Position numbers and translations under genes: made by a program
In this document: positions 1-6,925 of the stretch, in pieces
Position numbering within the stretch: the first letter of the stretch is position 1
Layout of the letters: each line of letters opens with the position of its first letter
The notes under the pieces: generated by a model
Database searches by the model: none
The model's input: the letters and a program-made list of their open reading frames with translations, nothing else
Told to the model about the DNA's origin: nothing
DNA from: JAIOPA01 sp046076045
GTDB lineage: Bacteria; Eisenbacteria; RBG-16-71-46
Reading direction: 5' to 3'
Assembly: GCA_046076045.1 (NCBI GenBank)
Contig: JBJTRI010000185.1
Span: 1-26,655, forward strand
Length of the DNA stretch: 26,655 nucleotides

Positions 1-86
1 TCCTGCTCGGCGTGGACGGGTGCGGCGAGTGCGGCCATGGCCAGCAGCGCCATGGCGAGGCGGAGGAGGCGGGACGACTTCTTCAT
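1..86 (-). CDS. N-terminus of a secreted protein (partial)
   Basis: Only the first 28 codons are present; the gene runs off the left edge. The ATG lies at 84-86 on the plus-strand numbering, with an AAGGGG ribosome site about 7 nt upstream. The visible peptide starts MKKSSRLLRLAM, continues as a hydrophobic alanine/leucine stretch and ends APVHA-EQ. This is a textbook Sec signal peptide with an AxA-type cleavage site near residue 26. The mature protein is therefore exported to the periplasm, outer membrane or outside. Its identity cannot be told from this fragment. Confidence 0.75.
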   Translation of the reverse strand, partial: MKKSSRLLRLAMALLAMAALAAPVHAEQ

Positions 87-176
87 CGGAGAACCCCTTG
101 GTTCCGGGATGAACGGATTCGGCGGTCGGGCACGTGACGCGTGGGGTCGTGCGCACTCGCCACCCGGGATGGGACT

Positions 177-195
177 GGAATCGCGAGACGATTCC
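177..195. repeat. 7-bp inverted repeat, possible operator
   Basis: GGAATCG and CGATTCC are perfect inverted arms separated by 5 bases. The repeat lies about 90 bp upstream of the start codon of the leftward secreted-protein gene. It could be a repressor or activator site, or a hairpin in that gene's 5' leader. Nothing else supports one reading over the other. Confidence 0.3.
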
Positions 196-419
196 GTTCC
201 CTCAGGTGGGTAATGTCGTACTAAAATACATCGCGCTCCATGAAACTCGTCCCTCCGATCGCAGTCACAAGGAACGTTGTTCACCACGGGTGACCTCGGG
301 GTGAAGTCGTATCGTACGATGTTGTTCCACACCGTACCTGTGTTCGGCTCAGGTAAACATCGTCATGCACGGTCGAACACACTTCACGCGCCGAAGGCGG
401 AGGTGGACGGTCCGGGTGT

Positions 420-440
420 GCCCCGAAGCCCTCGCGGGGC
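420..440 (-). terminator. Hairpin after the MFS gene
   Basis: GCCCCG and CGGGGC form a 6-bp GC-only stem around a 9-nt loop, 12 nt past the stop codon of the leftward MFS gene. No U-tract follows, as is usual in very GC-rich genomes, so intrinsic termination is plausible but not certain. Confidence 0.35.
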
Positions 441-451
441 GGTGCGCGCGT

Positions 452-1732
452 TCAGTCGGCGCGGGGAGGGGCGGGCGGTGCGGGCGGGACGACGTGGCGT
501 CCCTGGGCCAGCGCGAGGGCGCCGGCGAGCGCGATCGCGAACGCGCCCACGATGAGCGTGGCGGTGGTGCCCACGCGCGGGGTCAGCAGGGTCGCGAGCG
601 CCATGGAGACCAGCAGGAGCGAGCGCATCGCGAAGTCGCGCAGGCTGAAGACGCGGCCGCGCTGGCGCAGGTCGGTGCCCTCCTGCACGAGCGTCTCGGT
701 GAGCGCGAACGCCGGCGCGACGCAGGCCCCGATGAGCAGACACGCGACGGCGAACACCGCGTAGCGCGTGGACACCGCGAGGCAGGCGAGGAAGCCCCCG
801 GCCAGCACGAGCCCGAGCCCGAGCAGCCATGCGCGCGGGATGGTGCGGCCGCGCGTGTTCGTCCACCATGTGCCGATCGCCGCACCCAGCCCGAGCGCGC
901 CCCCGAGTCCGGCGATGCGCTCGGCACCGGGGATGCTCGCAGCGCGCTGGATGTGCTGGATGCCCGCGACCTGCACGAACCCGCCGCACAGCCAGATCGC
1001 CCCCAGCGCGATGAGCGACAGCCGCACCGTGGCCGAGCGGCGCACGACCGAGAGACCCTCGACGATCTCGTGCCAGTACCCGCCCAGCGTGACCTCATGG
1101 GCGGCGCGCGGGCGCTGCCGGTAGCGGATGAGGGCGAGCGAGACGACCGAGGCGCCGTAGGTGACCGCGTCCATGGTGAGCGCGACCTGCCAGCCCCAGT
1201 GGTCCACGATCCAGCCGCCCATGGCGAAGCCCAGCACCGTCCCGGCCACACCCGCGATGGCGAGCAGCGTGTTCGCGGTGAGCAGCTGGTCGGAGGGCAC
1301 GAGTTCGGGCGTCATCGCGCTCTTCGCGGGCAGGAAGAACACGTTGCAGGTGAACATGAGGAACACCATCGTCCAGACCGGCCCGGCGTGGTGCGTGGCG
1401 GCGTACACGATCGGGATCGCGAGCACGAGCAGCGCACGCAACAGGTCGGAGACGATGAGCACCGAGCGCAGGTTCCAGCGGTCCACCCACGGGCCCACGA
1501 ACGGCGAGAACATGAGCACGGGCAGCACCGACATGGTGCCGTGCAGTGTGAGCATGAGCGAGGAGTGGCCGGGGTCGCGATAGCCCGCCGTGTGCTCCTG
1601 CACGAGGCCGTTGAGCGCGAGGTAGTTGATGCGGTCGCCCCACAGCGAGATGAGCTGACCCCACCACAGCGCGGCGAAGTCGCGCTGCAGGAGCAGCGGG
1701 CGGGGACGGGACGCGCCGGACGGGCCGGGCAT
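452..1732 (-). CDS. Major facilitator superfamily exporter
   Basis: The product is a 426-residue integral inner-membrane protein with about 10-12 hydrophobic segments, a normal MFS length. It has the features of the MFS_3/EntS-like drug and metabolite exporters: an N-terminal RDFAALWWGQLIS segment, a loop-2-like GPWVDRW, and a C-terminal half with GRVFSLRDFAMR. Such proteins use the proton gradient to export small molecules. The substrate cannot be read from the sequence. The ATG follows the glycosyltransferase stop by 6 nt, so it is the last gene of the acyltransferase-glycosyltransferase-transporter operon. That context suggests a link to envelope glycolipids or their precursors, which is an inference. 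Confidence 0.85.
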   Translation of the reverse strand: MPGPSGASRPRPLLLQRDFAALWWGQLISLWGDRINYLALNGLVQEHTAGYRDPGHSSLMLTLHGTMSVLPVLMFSPFVGPWVDRWNLRSVLIVSDLLRALLVLAIPIVYAATHHAGPVWTMVFLMFTCNVFFLPAKSAMTPELVPSDQLLTANTLLAIAGVAGTVLGFAMGGWIVDHWGWQVALTMDAVTYGASVVSLALIRYRQRPRAAHEVTLGGYWHEIVEGLSVVRRSATVRLSLIALGAIWLCGGFVQVAGIQHIQRAASIPGAERIAGLGGALGLGAAIGTWWTNTRGRTIPRAWLLGLGLVLAGGFLACLAVSTRYAVFAVACLLIGACVAPAFALTETLVQEGTDLRQRGRVFSLRDFAMRSLLLVSMALATLLTPRVGTTATLIVGAFAIALAGALALAQGRHVVPPAPPAPPRAD

Positions 1733-1738
1733 GGGCCC

Positions 1739-2890
1739 TCAGGCCGCCGAGGTGCGCGAGGCGGTGGTGGCGCGGCGGCCAGCGGCCTCGCGGTAGACCT
1801 GCTCGATGCGGTCCACCACGCTCGGCCACGAGAACTCGAGCGCGCGCTGGCGCCCGGCCTCGGCGACCCGGCCGCGACGGGCGGGGTCCTCGACCAGCTG
1901 CGAGAGTGCGCGCGCCAGCGCGGGCACGTCGCCCGGCGGGAACGTGACCGCGTCGCGGTTCGTGGTCACTACGGTGCGGTAGCCCGGGATGTCCGAGCAC
2001 ACGACCGCGCGCCCCGCGGCCATGGCCTCGACCAGCACGATGCCGAAGCTCTCGTTGCCGGTGGCCGGCGAGCAGAAGATGTCGCCGGTCGCGTACCAGC
2101 GCGGCAGGTCGGCGCTCGGCACGTGGCCGAGGAAGTGGATGTGCTCGCGGACCGACGACGGCACCCCGGCCATGATCTGCGGGCGCAGGTACGAGTCGCC
2201 CACGACCAGCAGGCGCGCGCGGCCATCGGTGCGCTGCACCACCTCGGGCATGGCGGCGATGAGGTCCTGCACGCCCTTGCGCGGGTCGAGCCGGCCGACG
2301 AACAGGATGTTCGTGAAGTTGGGGTCGCGCCACTCGGCGAACGGCGGCACGAGCGGGTGGAAGCGCTCCACATCGACGCCGTTCGGGATCACGTGGTACG
2401 GACCCGGATGGTAGAGCTGTGCGGTGGCGAGCGCGGTGGACGACACCGCGATGCGCGCGTCGAGGCGCTCCATGGCGCCCACGACCATGGGGCGGAACAG
2501 GTCCTGCAGCGCGGTGCGCCCGCCCGTGGAGTGGAACGTGCCCACGGTGGGGCGGTCCGAGACCTGGACCGCGAAGATCGGCAGCGTCGGCGCGGTGGGG
2601 CAGTGGATGTGCACGACGTCGAGGTCGAGGTCGCGGATCGCCTTGCGCAGGCGGCGCTTGAGCGAGAACCCGATCGCGAAGTCCACGAACGCGCGATTGA
2701 ACGGCACGAGGATGTTCCAGCCGATGCGCAGCACGCCGTCCTTGAACCCCTTCTCGCCGCGGCGGAAGAAGCTGGTGATGATGGTCACCTCGTGGCCGCG
2801 CTGGCGCAGCTCGTGGGCAAGCGCGTGCACGTGCTCGGTGACGCCACCGTAGCGCGGGTAGTAGGACTGCGAGACGATCCCGATCCTCAC
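1739..2890 (-). CDS. PimA-like GT4 family glycosyltransferase
   Basis: The product is a 383-residue GT-B fold enzyme that would move a sugar from a nucleotide- or lipid-linked donor to an acceptor at the cytoplasmic membrane. The N-terminus RIGIVSQSYYPRYGGV is the usual glycine-loop start. The C-terminal Rossmann half has FVGRLDPRKGV and the donor-binding EX7E block ESFGIVLVEAM near residues 280-290. That block is almost the same as in mycobacterial PimA. A GTG start at 2888-2890 is chosen because it overlaps the stop of the upstream acyltransferase gene (GTGA), a sign of translational coupling. The reading frame stays open far upstream, but that extension is antisense-like artefact. PimA-type mannosyl transfer to a phospholipid is the best guess; the acceptor is unproven. 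Confidence 0.88.
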   Translation of the reverse strand: MRIGIVSQSYYPRYGGVTEHVHALAHELRQRGHEVTIITSFFRRGEKGFKDGVLRIGWNILVPFNRAFVDFAIGFSLKRRLRKAIRDLDLDVVHIHCPTAPTLPIFAVQVSDRPTVGTFHSTGGRTALQDLFRPMVVGAMERLDARIAVSSTALATAQLYHPGPYHVIPNGVDVERFHPLVPPFAEWRDPNFTNILFVGRLDPRKGVQDLIAAMPEVVQRTDGRARLLVVGDSYLRPQIMAGVPSSVREHIHFLGHVPSADLPRWYATGDIFCSPATGNESFGIVLVEAMAAGRAVVCSDIPGYRTVVTTNRDAVTFPPGDVPALARALSQLVEDPARRGRVAEAGRQRALEFSWPSVVDRIEQVYREAAGRRATTASRTSAA

Positions 2891-3783
2891 GCGTCCGCTC
2901 CGCGTTCGACGCCGACGGGCTGCACGGCGGGGGCGGGCGCGGGCTCGTCCCACAGCGGTCGGAAGATGCACCACTGCCCGAGGTGCTCGCGGATGTGGCG
3001 CTCGGCGGTCGCGGCCACGGCCTGATGCAGCTCGGCGGTGGTGGCGTAGGCGGCCGGGTCGATCGGCGGCTCGATCACGAGGCGGAAGCGCCCCGGCGAG
3101 GTGCGCACGCAGTAGCCGCACATGAGCAGCGCGCCGGTGCGCTGCGCCAGCACGCCCGGTCCGGAGGGGAAGGGCGTGGTGCGCCCGAACCACTCGACCT
3201 GCGCGCCGTGCGTGTAGAGGTTGCCGTCCACCATGAGCGCGACCGGGTCGTTGTGGTCGAGGGCGCGCACGATCTTCCGGAACCCGTCCTCGGGCGCGAT
3301 GGTCGTGATGGAGAGCTCGGTCTTGGTGTCGCGGACCGCGCCCGAGAGCCAGCGCGACAACTGCACGCCCGCGACGGCATGCAGGGCGTAGCCCCACTGC
3401 GCGACCATGACCGCGGCCAGTTCCCAGTTGCCGAGGTGGGTGGAGGCCAGGATGACGCCGCGGCCACGCTCGAGACCGCGGTCGAGGTGCTCCTTGCCGA
3501 CGACCTCGACCGAGGCCAGCAGTTCCTCGCGCGACAGGTGCGGCAGGCGGAAGAACTCGTACATCATGCGGTTGTAGCTGCGCATCATGTCGCGTGCCAC
3601 GCGCGCGCGGTCCCGGCGCGAGGCGCGCGGGAGGATGACGGCGAGGTTGGCCATCACGGCGTGACGGCGGCCCGGGAAGGCCGCCCAGTGCAAGCCGGTG
3701 GCCATGTCCGCCAGGGCGTATCCGAGCCACGGCGGGAGGCTGGCGATCAGGGCGGTCAGCCAGCCGAAGACGATTCGGGACAT
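2887..3783 (-). CDS. LpxL/HtrB/PatA-type lipid acyltransferase
   Basis: The product is a 298-residue membrane-associated acyltransferase of the LpxL_LpxM (LABLAT) family, about the normal size. It has an N-terminal hydrophobic helix. The catalytic HX4E motif is seen as HLGNWE near residue 120, and the family's C-terminal RPLW motif lies near residue 280. The ATG at 3781-3783 is preceded by GGAGG. Members put a fatty acyl chain on lipid A (LpxL) or on phosphatidylinositol mannosides (PatA). It is the first gene of the operon and is coupled by a 4-nt overlap to a PimA-like glycosyltransferase. That order matches patA-pimA of actinobacteria, so a glycolipid role competes with lipid A. Confidence 0.88.
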   Translation of the reverse strand: MSRIVFGWLTALIASLPPWLGYALADMATGLHWAAFPGRRHAVMANLAVILPRASRRDRARVARDMMRSYNRMMYEFFRLPHLSREELLASVEVVGKEHLDRGLERGRGVILASTHLGNWELAAVMVAQWGYALHAVAGVQLSRWLSGAVRDTKTELSITTIAPEDGFRKIVRALDHNDPVALMVDGNLYTHGAQVEWFGRTTPFPSGPGVLAQRTGALLMCGYCVRTSPGRFRLVIEPPIDPAAYATTAELHQAVAATAERHIREHLGQWCIFRPLWDEPAPAPAVQPVGVERGADA

Positions 3784-3846
3784 TCCTTTGCCTCCAGGAC
3801 CCGCACGGGGCCGGGAGGGGGCCCCCCGCGCGGGGAGTGGAGGGCG

Positions 3847-3875
3847 ACCGTAGGCGGGGCATGGGGGGGTGTCAA
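3847..3875 (-). promoter_or_regulatory. Sigma-70-type promoter of the acyltransferase operon
   Basis: On the minus strand a perfect -35 box TTGACA (3875-3870) is followed after exactly 17 bases by TACGGT (3852-3847), which keeps the T, A and final T of the -10 consensus. It lies about 64 bp upstream of the acyltransferase ATG. It fits a housekeeping promoter for the three-gene leftward operon. Confidence 0.6.
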
Positions 3876-4022
3876 GGCTCCCGCGCCGGTCCGACCCGTG
3901 TCCTCCGAGCGCTCCACCGCCGCATTCACGGTGCCCCAACCTGCGGTGGCGTAGTAGGATGAGGGAGCCTGCCGCCGCCACCCCCAAGAACCCGGCGGGC
4001 CCGCTCGTTCCCCGGAGGTCCC

Positions 4023-4439
4023 ATGTCGAGTCAGAAGATCGTGCGTTGCCACCTGCGTCGGAAGGGATCCACGAATCCCGGCCAGGTGCGCTACGTGCCC
4101 CTCGAGATCTACGGCCTGTGGGAGCACCTCATGACCTCGAAGCACGGCTTCGAGGTGCACGACTCCAAGGCCTCGCTGTGGCTCGACATGGACCACTCGC
4201 CCGAGGCCGCCTACACGCAGAGCCAGTACGACCCGGTGGTCGAGGTCACGGCCTACGTCTACTCGCAGCGCGACGACATGTTCACGCGCGCGCGCCGCTA
4301 CTTCCGTGCCGACGAGGCCGAGGACCTGAAGCGCATCTTCCTCTCGCACTACACGGGGGAGGGTTCGCGCATCCAGACGCAGGTGCACGAGCGCACCGGC
4401 ATCTGGATCGTCCGCGAGGCGATCGCCGGCCCGGCCTGA
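4023..4439 (+). CDS. Uncharacterised conserved-looking protein, 138 residues
   Basis: I do not recognise the family. The ATG has a GGAGG ribosome site 5 nt upstream, and codon use is like that of clear genes nearby. The product is soluble, acidic in its C-terminal half, and has no signal peptide or membrane segment. It mixes predicted beta strands (VRYVPLEIYGLW, VVEVTAYVYS) with a helix near residues 90-115 (a DEAEDLKRIF segment). A single cysteine lies at residue 9. It stands alone, divergent from the acyltransferase operon, and ends just before a strong hairpin. A TAGGAT sequence near 3955 could be its -10 box, but no good -35 box was seen. Confidence 0.8.
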   Translation: MSSQKIVRCHLRRKGSTNPGQVRYVPLEIYGLWEHLMTSKHGFEVHDSKASLWLDMDHSPEAAYTQSQYDPVVEVTAYVYSQRDDMFTRARRYFRADEAEDLKRIFLSHYTGEGSRIQTQVHERTGIWIVREAIAGPA

Positions 4440-4463
4440 CGCCCGCCGAAGCTCGACCTTCCC

Positions 4464-4492
4464 GACCCCGGGGCCTTCGCGGCCCCGGGGTC
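4464..4492 (+). terminator. Strong 12-bp hairpin terminator
   Basis: GACCCCGGGGCC and GGCCCCGGGGTC are perfect inverted arms around a 5-nt loop. The hairpin starts 25 nt after the stop of the 138-residue protein gene. No clear T-run follows, but stem strength and position argue for a terminator. Confidence 0.65.
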
Positions 4493-4614
4493 GATCGTTC
4501 GTGTTGCGGTTGGTCTTGCGGTGCTCGGTCGTGCTGCGGTCGGTGGTGCGGTTGCTTGCGTGCTGCGTTCGGTCGTGCGGTGCTCGTTCGTGCTGTGCTC
4601 GATTGCGCGGCTGC

Positions 4615-4672
4615 GGTCGTGCTGCGTTCGGGCGTGCGGGGCTCGGTCGTGCTGCGTTCGGGCGTGCGGGGC
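4615..4672 (+). repeat. 30-bp tandem repeat, two near-perfect units
   Basis: A 30-bp unit beginning GGTCGTGCTGCGTTCGGGCG at 4615 is repeated from 4645, and the first 28 bases of each unit are identical. Shorter, more degenerate versions of the same word run from about 4520 and recur near 4785-4820. This suggests an old, decaying tandem array. Confidence 0.7.
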
Positions 4673-4698
4673 ACCGCCCGAGTGCGGTGGGGTGTCGT

Positions 4699-4738
4699 CC
4701 TCGTGGGGCCCCGTCGCTTCGCTCCAGCCCCACTCCGG
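4699..4738 (+). repeat. 40-bp inverted repeat, left copy
   Basis: These 40 bases are the exact reverse complement of 5065-5104. Similarity continues in weaker form on both sides of the exact core: a GTGG/TCCTCGTGG flank on the left and a CCGG-TCCACxCC flank on the right. The repeated unit is therefore longer than 40 bp and has diverged at its edges. Confidence 0.85.
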
Positions 4739-4840
4739 TTCCACCCCACCGCACCCGGGCTCCGGCCTCGTGCGGACCGGTCGTGCTGCGTTCGGTTGCG
4801 CGGCTGCGTTCGTGCTGCGGACGGGCGAGCGAGGTTGCTA

Positions 4841-4864
4841 CTTCCTTCCTTCCTTCCTTCCTTC
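4841..4864 (+). repeat. (CTTC)6 microsatellite
   Basis: Six perfect CTTC units stand in a row in non-coding DNA. Tetranucleotide tracts are prone to slipped-strand change in copy number. This tract lies about 620 bp upstream of the MglA-like GTPase start and about 400 bp upstream of its candidate promoter, so any effect on expression would be indirect. Confidence 0.85.
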
Positions 4865-5064
4865 GGCGGGTGGCGGGGTGTGCTTCGTGCGGGGAAGGAG
4901 TGGAGAGATGGGCAAGCGGTGCGAGATCGTGGGGCGTAACGAGGCTGCGAAGCGGACGAGTGGCGAGCTCGGTGGAGGCGTGGGGGGTGACGCGTGTGCA
5001 TCTCGTGCGAGGGGGGCGAGGTCCCGCCGAGCGCAGGGGCGGCCGGGGGTGGGCGGGTGTGGAC

Positions 5065-5104
5065 CCGGAGTGGGGCTGGAGCGAAGCGACGGGGCCCCAC
5101 GAGG
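5065..5104 (-). repeat. 40-bp inverted repeat, right copy
   Basis: This is the exact reverse complement of 4699-4738. The outer ends of the pair are 406 bp apart. The core contains GGAGCGAAGCGACGGGGCCC. No transposase and no clear target-site duplication flank the pair, so a dispersed palindromic repeat family fits better than a MITE. Confidence 0.85.
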
Positions 5105-5267
5105 AAGCCACACTCCCCACCTCCGGCCGCGCCCCCGCACCATGTGACCGCCCTCCCGAACCACCGCGCCACCGCATAAACCCCTCAGAACCGCGTCGGA
5201 ACGAGCACCCCGCCACGCCTCCCACCGACCCCGCCACCGCCTCCCGACACCCCCGTGCGAATTCCGC

Positions 5268-5296
5268 TAAAGCCCCGCGGCACACCGCGCCGATAC
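5268..5296 (+). promoter_or_regulatory. Sigma-28-like promoter before the MglA-like gene
   Basis: TAAAG at 5268-5272 is followed, 17 bases after TAAA, by GCCGATAC (5289-5296). The latter matches seven of eight bases of the FliA -10 consensus GCCGATAA. The spacer is two bases longer than the usual TAAA-N15. The same octamer stands upstream of csrA. A start here would give a leader of about 180 nt. Confidence 0.35.
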
Positions 5297-5328
5297 ATCC
5301 CCCGCAGCGTTCGTTCCTGCAGGATCCA

Positions 5329-5342
5329 GAGCAGGGAGGCTC
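5329..5342 (+). promoter_or_regulatory. Possible CsrA-binding hairpin in the GTPase leader
   Basis: GAGC and GCTC form a 4-bp stem around AGGGAG, which shows the CsrA recognition core A(N)GGA in the loop. An almost identical hairpin (GAGC-GGAG-GCTC) covers the csrA ribosome site. It is too far from the GTPase start to block ribosomes directly and would need a second site, such as the AGGGAAGGAG ribosome region at 5470-5479. Confidence 0.35.
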
Positions 5343-5485
5343 CGGGCCGCAAGCCCGGCCGTTGTGGCGACCCCATCCGTGATCGGCTTCGCCGTTCACC
5401 TCGAGGCCCGTGGAGAAAGGGCGGCAAGGGGCTCCATGGGACCACCTCGCGAAGGGGTGGGGTCACCACAGGGAAGGAGATCGAC

Positions 5486-6856
5486 GTGGTCGTCGTCAGC
5501 TATTCGGGTAAGGAGATCAACGCGAAGCTGGTCTATTACGGGGCCGGCCTCTGCGGCAAGACGACGAACCTCGAGGCCATCTACGAGGCGGTGCCCGACA
5601 CCAGCCGCGGCAAGATGGTCAGCATGAAGACGCAGTCCGACCGGACGCTCTTCTTCGATCTGCTGCCTCTCGATCTCGGCGAGATCATGGGTTTCAAGAC
5701 CCGCTTCCTCCTCTACACCGTCCCCGGCCAGGTGTTCTACAACGCCACGCGCAAGCTGGTGCTGAAGGGCTCCGACGCGATCGTGTTCGTGGCCGATTCC
5801 GAGGTCGGGAAGATGGAGGAGAACAAGGAGTCGCTCGCGAACCTGCGTGCGAATCTGGCCGAGTACGGGCTCACGCTCGACTCGATCCCGTGGGTCATCC
5901 AGTACAACAAGCGCGACCTGCCCAACGTCTACTCCGTCGACGAACTCAACGCCGAGCTGAACCCGACCGGCGTGCCGTGGTTCGAGGCCGTCGCGAGCGA
6001 GGGGCGGGGCGTGTTCGAGACGTTCCGCGGTGTGTCGCACCTGCTGATGGAGAAGGTCACCAAGGACCTGCGTCGTTCGCCGTCGTCGCCCTCGCGCCCC
6101 GTGTCCACGCCGGTGGCCGAGGAGCCGGTGATCGCGAAGTCGCCGGTGTTCGCGCCGAGCCCCGTGCCGCCGCCGCCCGCTCCCGTGCAGGCGATCCGTC
6201 ACGAGGTGCAGGCCACGCCCGAGCCGGTGTCGATCGACTCGGAGCGCGTGGACTACGGCACCGAGATCGAGCTGGCCCCGCCGGTGCACGCGGTGGAGTC
6301 CACGCCGGTCGCGCCCGCGCTGCCCGAGACGCTCGCCGTGCCGTCGTCGTTCCATACGCCGACGCCCGCGCCCGTCGAGAGCACCACGGAGTCGGTGACC
6401 ACGCCGGCCGTCGCATCCGAGGCGATCCGCAGCATCCCGCTGCCGCGCCCGTCGTCGTCGTTCGCGCGTCCCGAGGTCCCGGCGCACGTGGCCCACACCA
6501 CGGCCACCGTGTCGGAGACCGCGCCCGCGCCCATGCCCTCGTTCACCGTGGAGCCGACCTCGCTGGCCACGCCGACGCCGGTGATGGAGCCGACGCCGAT
6601 GGCGATGGTCGAGCCGACGCCGACGCCGGTGATGGAGCCGACGCCGATGGCGGTGGTGGAGCCGACGCTGATGGCGGTGGTGGAGCCGACGCCGATGGCG
6701 GTGATCGAGCCCACGCCGACGTCCGCCGTCACGACGACGCCCACGACGGTGACGAGCAACGTCGTCGAGGTGCGCCAGATCGTGGTGCCGGTGCGTGTCC
6801 AGGCCGGCGCGCAGTACGAGATCGTCATCAAGCTCGAGGTGGACCCGCAGGTCTGA
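5486..6856 (+). CDS. MglA-like small GTPase with long repetitive C-terminal tail
   Basis: The product has 456 residues. Residues 1-195 are an MglA-type Ras-like GTPase: P-loop GAGLCGKT at 19-26, the MglA-specific TVPGQ at 78-82 in place of DxxGQ, base-recognition NKRD at 141-144, and a G5-like ASEG. MglA sets cell polarity for gliding and type IV pili in Myxococcus, with MglB as its GAP. Normal MglA is about 195 residues; here some 260 residues are added. They are rich in Pro, Thr, Val and Glu, with 8-residue EPTPMAVV repeats, then a short final beta-like block (IVVPVRVQAGAQYEIVIKL). The GTG start is chosen because GGAAGGAG lies 6 nt upstream and the GTPase fold begins at once. No mglB is in the window. 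Candidate sigma-28 and CsrA sites precede it. Confidence 0.88.
   Translation: MVVVSYSGKEINAKLVYYGAGLCGKTTNLEAIYEAVPDTSRGKMVSMKTQSDRTLFFDLLPLDLGEIMGFKTRFLLYTVPGQVFYNATRKLVLKGSDAIVFVADSEVGKMEENKESLANLRANLAEYGLTLDSIPWVIQYNKRDLPNVYSVDELNAELNPTGVPWFEAVASEGRGVFETFRGVSHLLMEKVTKDLRRSPSSPSRPVSTPVAEEPVIAKSPVFAPSPVPPPPAPVQAIRHEVQATPEPVSIDSERVDYGTEIELAPPVHAVESTPVAPALPETLAVPSSFHTPTPAPVESTTESVTTPAVASEAIRSIPLPRPSSSFARPEVPAHVAHTTATVSETAPAPMPSFTVEPTSLATPTPVMEPTPMAMVEPTPTPVMEPTPMAVVEPTLMAVVEPTPMAVIEPTPTSAVTTTPTTVTSNVVEVRQIVVPVRVQAGAQYEIVIKLEVDPQV
6587..6721 (+). repeat. 24-bp in-frame repeats in the GTPase tail
   Basis: About five to six copies of a 24-bp unit (GAGCCGACGCCGATGGCGGT plus GGTG, with drift) encode E-P-T-P-M-A-V-V-type octapeptides at residues 368-412. 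The unit is a multiple of three, so gain or loss of copies would change tail length without a frameshift. Confidence 0.85.
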
Positions 6857-6873
6857 GTCCGGGTCCGCCGATC

Positions 6874-6913
6874 GCACGACCCCGGTGAGCCCGCGCTCGC
6901 CGGGGTCGCGTGC
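6874..6913 (+). terminator. Long hairpin after the GTPase gene
   Basis: GCACGACCCCGGTGAGC pairs almost completely with GCTCGCCGGGGTCGCGTGC, with a CCGC loop and a small bulge. It starts 17 nt past the stop codon and ends before the TTGACA box of the next gene. This is what a factor-independent terminator should look like in this genome. Confidence 0.7.
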
Positions 6914-6925
6914 TTCCCGGCCCCA

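Larger units (their letters stand above)
87..451. other. Intergenic region, moderately AT-rich centre
   Basis: No convincing gene is seen in these 365 bases. The stretch at about 205-240 and 305-360 is clearly richer in A/T than the coding DNA around it. It probably holds the promoter of the leftward secreted-protein gene. It contains an inverted repeat at 177-195, a 10-bp palindrome ATCGTACGAT at 311-320, and the probable terminator of the MFS gene at its right end. I could not assign a clean -35/-10 pair. Confidence 0.4.
4493..5267. other. Repeat-rich non-coding region
   Basis: About 775 bases hold no gene I can support. The open frames across it give low-complexity peptides rich in Arg, Thr, Pro and Ala, and there is no good start signal or conserved motif. 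The plus strand at 4500-4680 is a degenerate tandem array built on words such as GTGCTGCGTTCGG, with marked G/T skew. Further right are a CTTC tract and two inverted copies of a 40-bp sequence. A pseudogene or dispersed genomic repeat is more likely than a protein. Confidence 0.5.

Noticed and set aside
365..3025. An 886-codon open frame on the plus strand opposite the MFS and glycosyltransferase genes
   Set aside because: Composition is Arg/Ala/Glu/His-rich with no motif. It is the antisense frame expected in GC-rich DNA, and the minus strand carries clear family signatures.
4699..5104. Reading the 40-bp inverted repeats as the ends of a MITE or insertion sequence
   Set aside because: Similarity continues outside both cores, no target-site duplication is visible and there is no transposase remnant between them.
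3756..5399. Minus-strand frames (547 and 296 codons) across the repeat region
   Set aside because: The peptides are tandem Arg/Thr/Pro/Ala words that mirror the DNA repeats. No start signal fits, and one frame overlaps the well-supported 138-residue gene.
5300..5480. A riboswitch in the long leader of the MglA-like gene
   Set aside because: There are several hairpins (for example CCGGGC/GCCCGG near 5343), but no conserved core of the c-di-GMP, cobalamin, SAM, SAH or ZTP classes could be matched.
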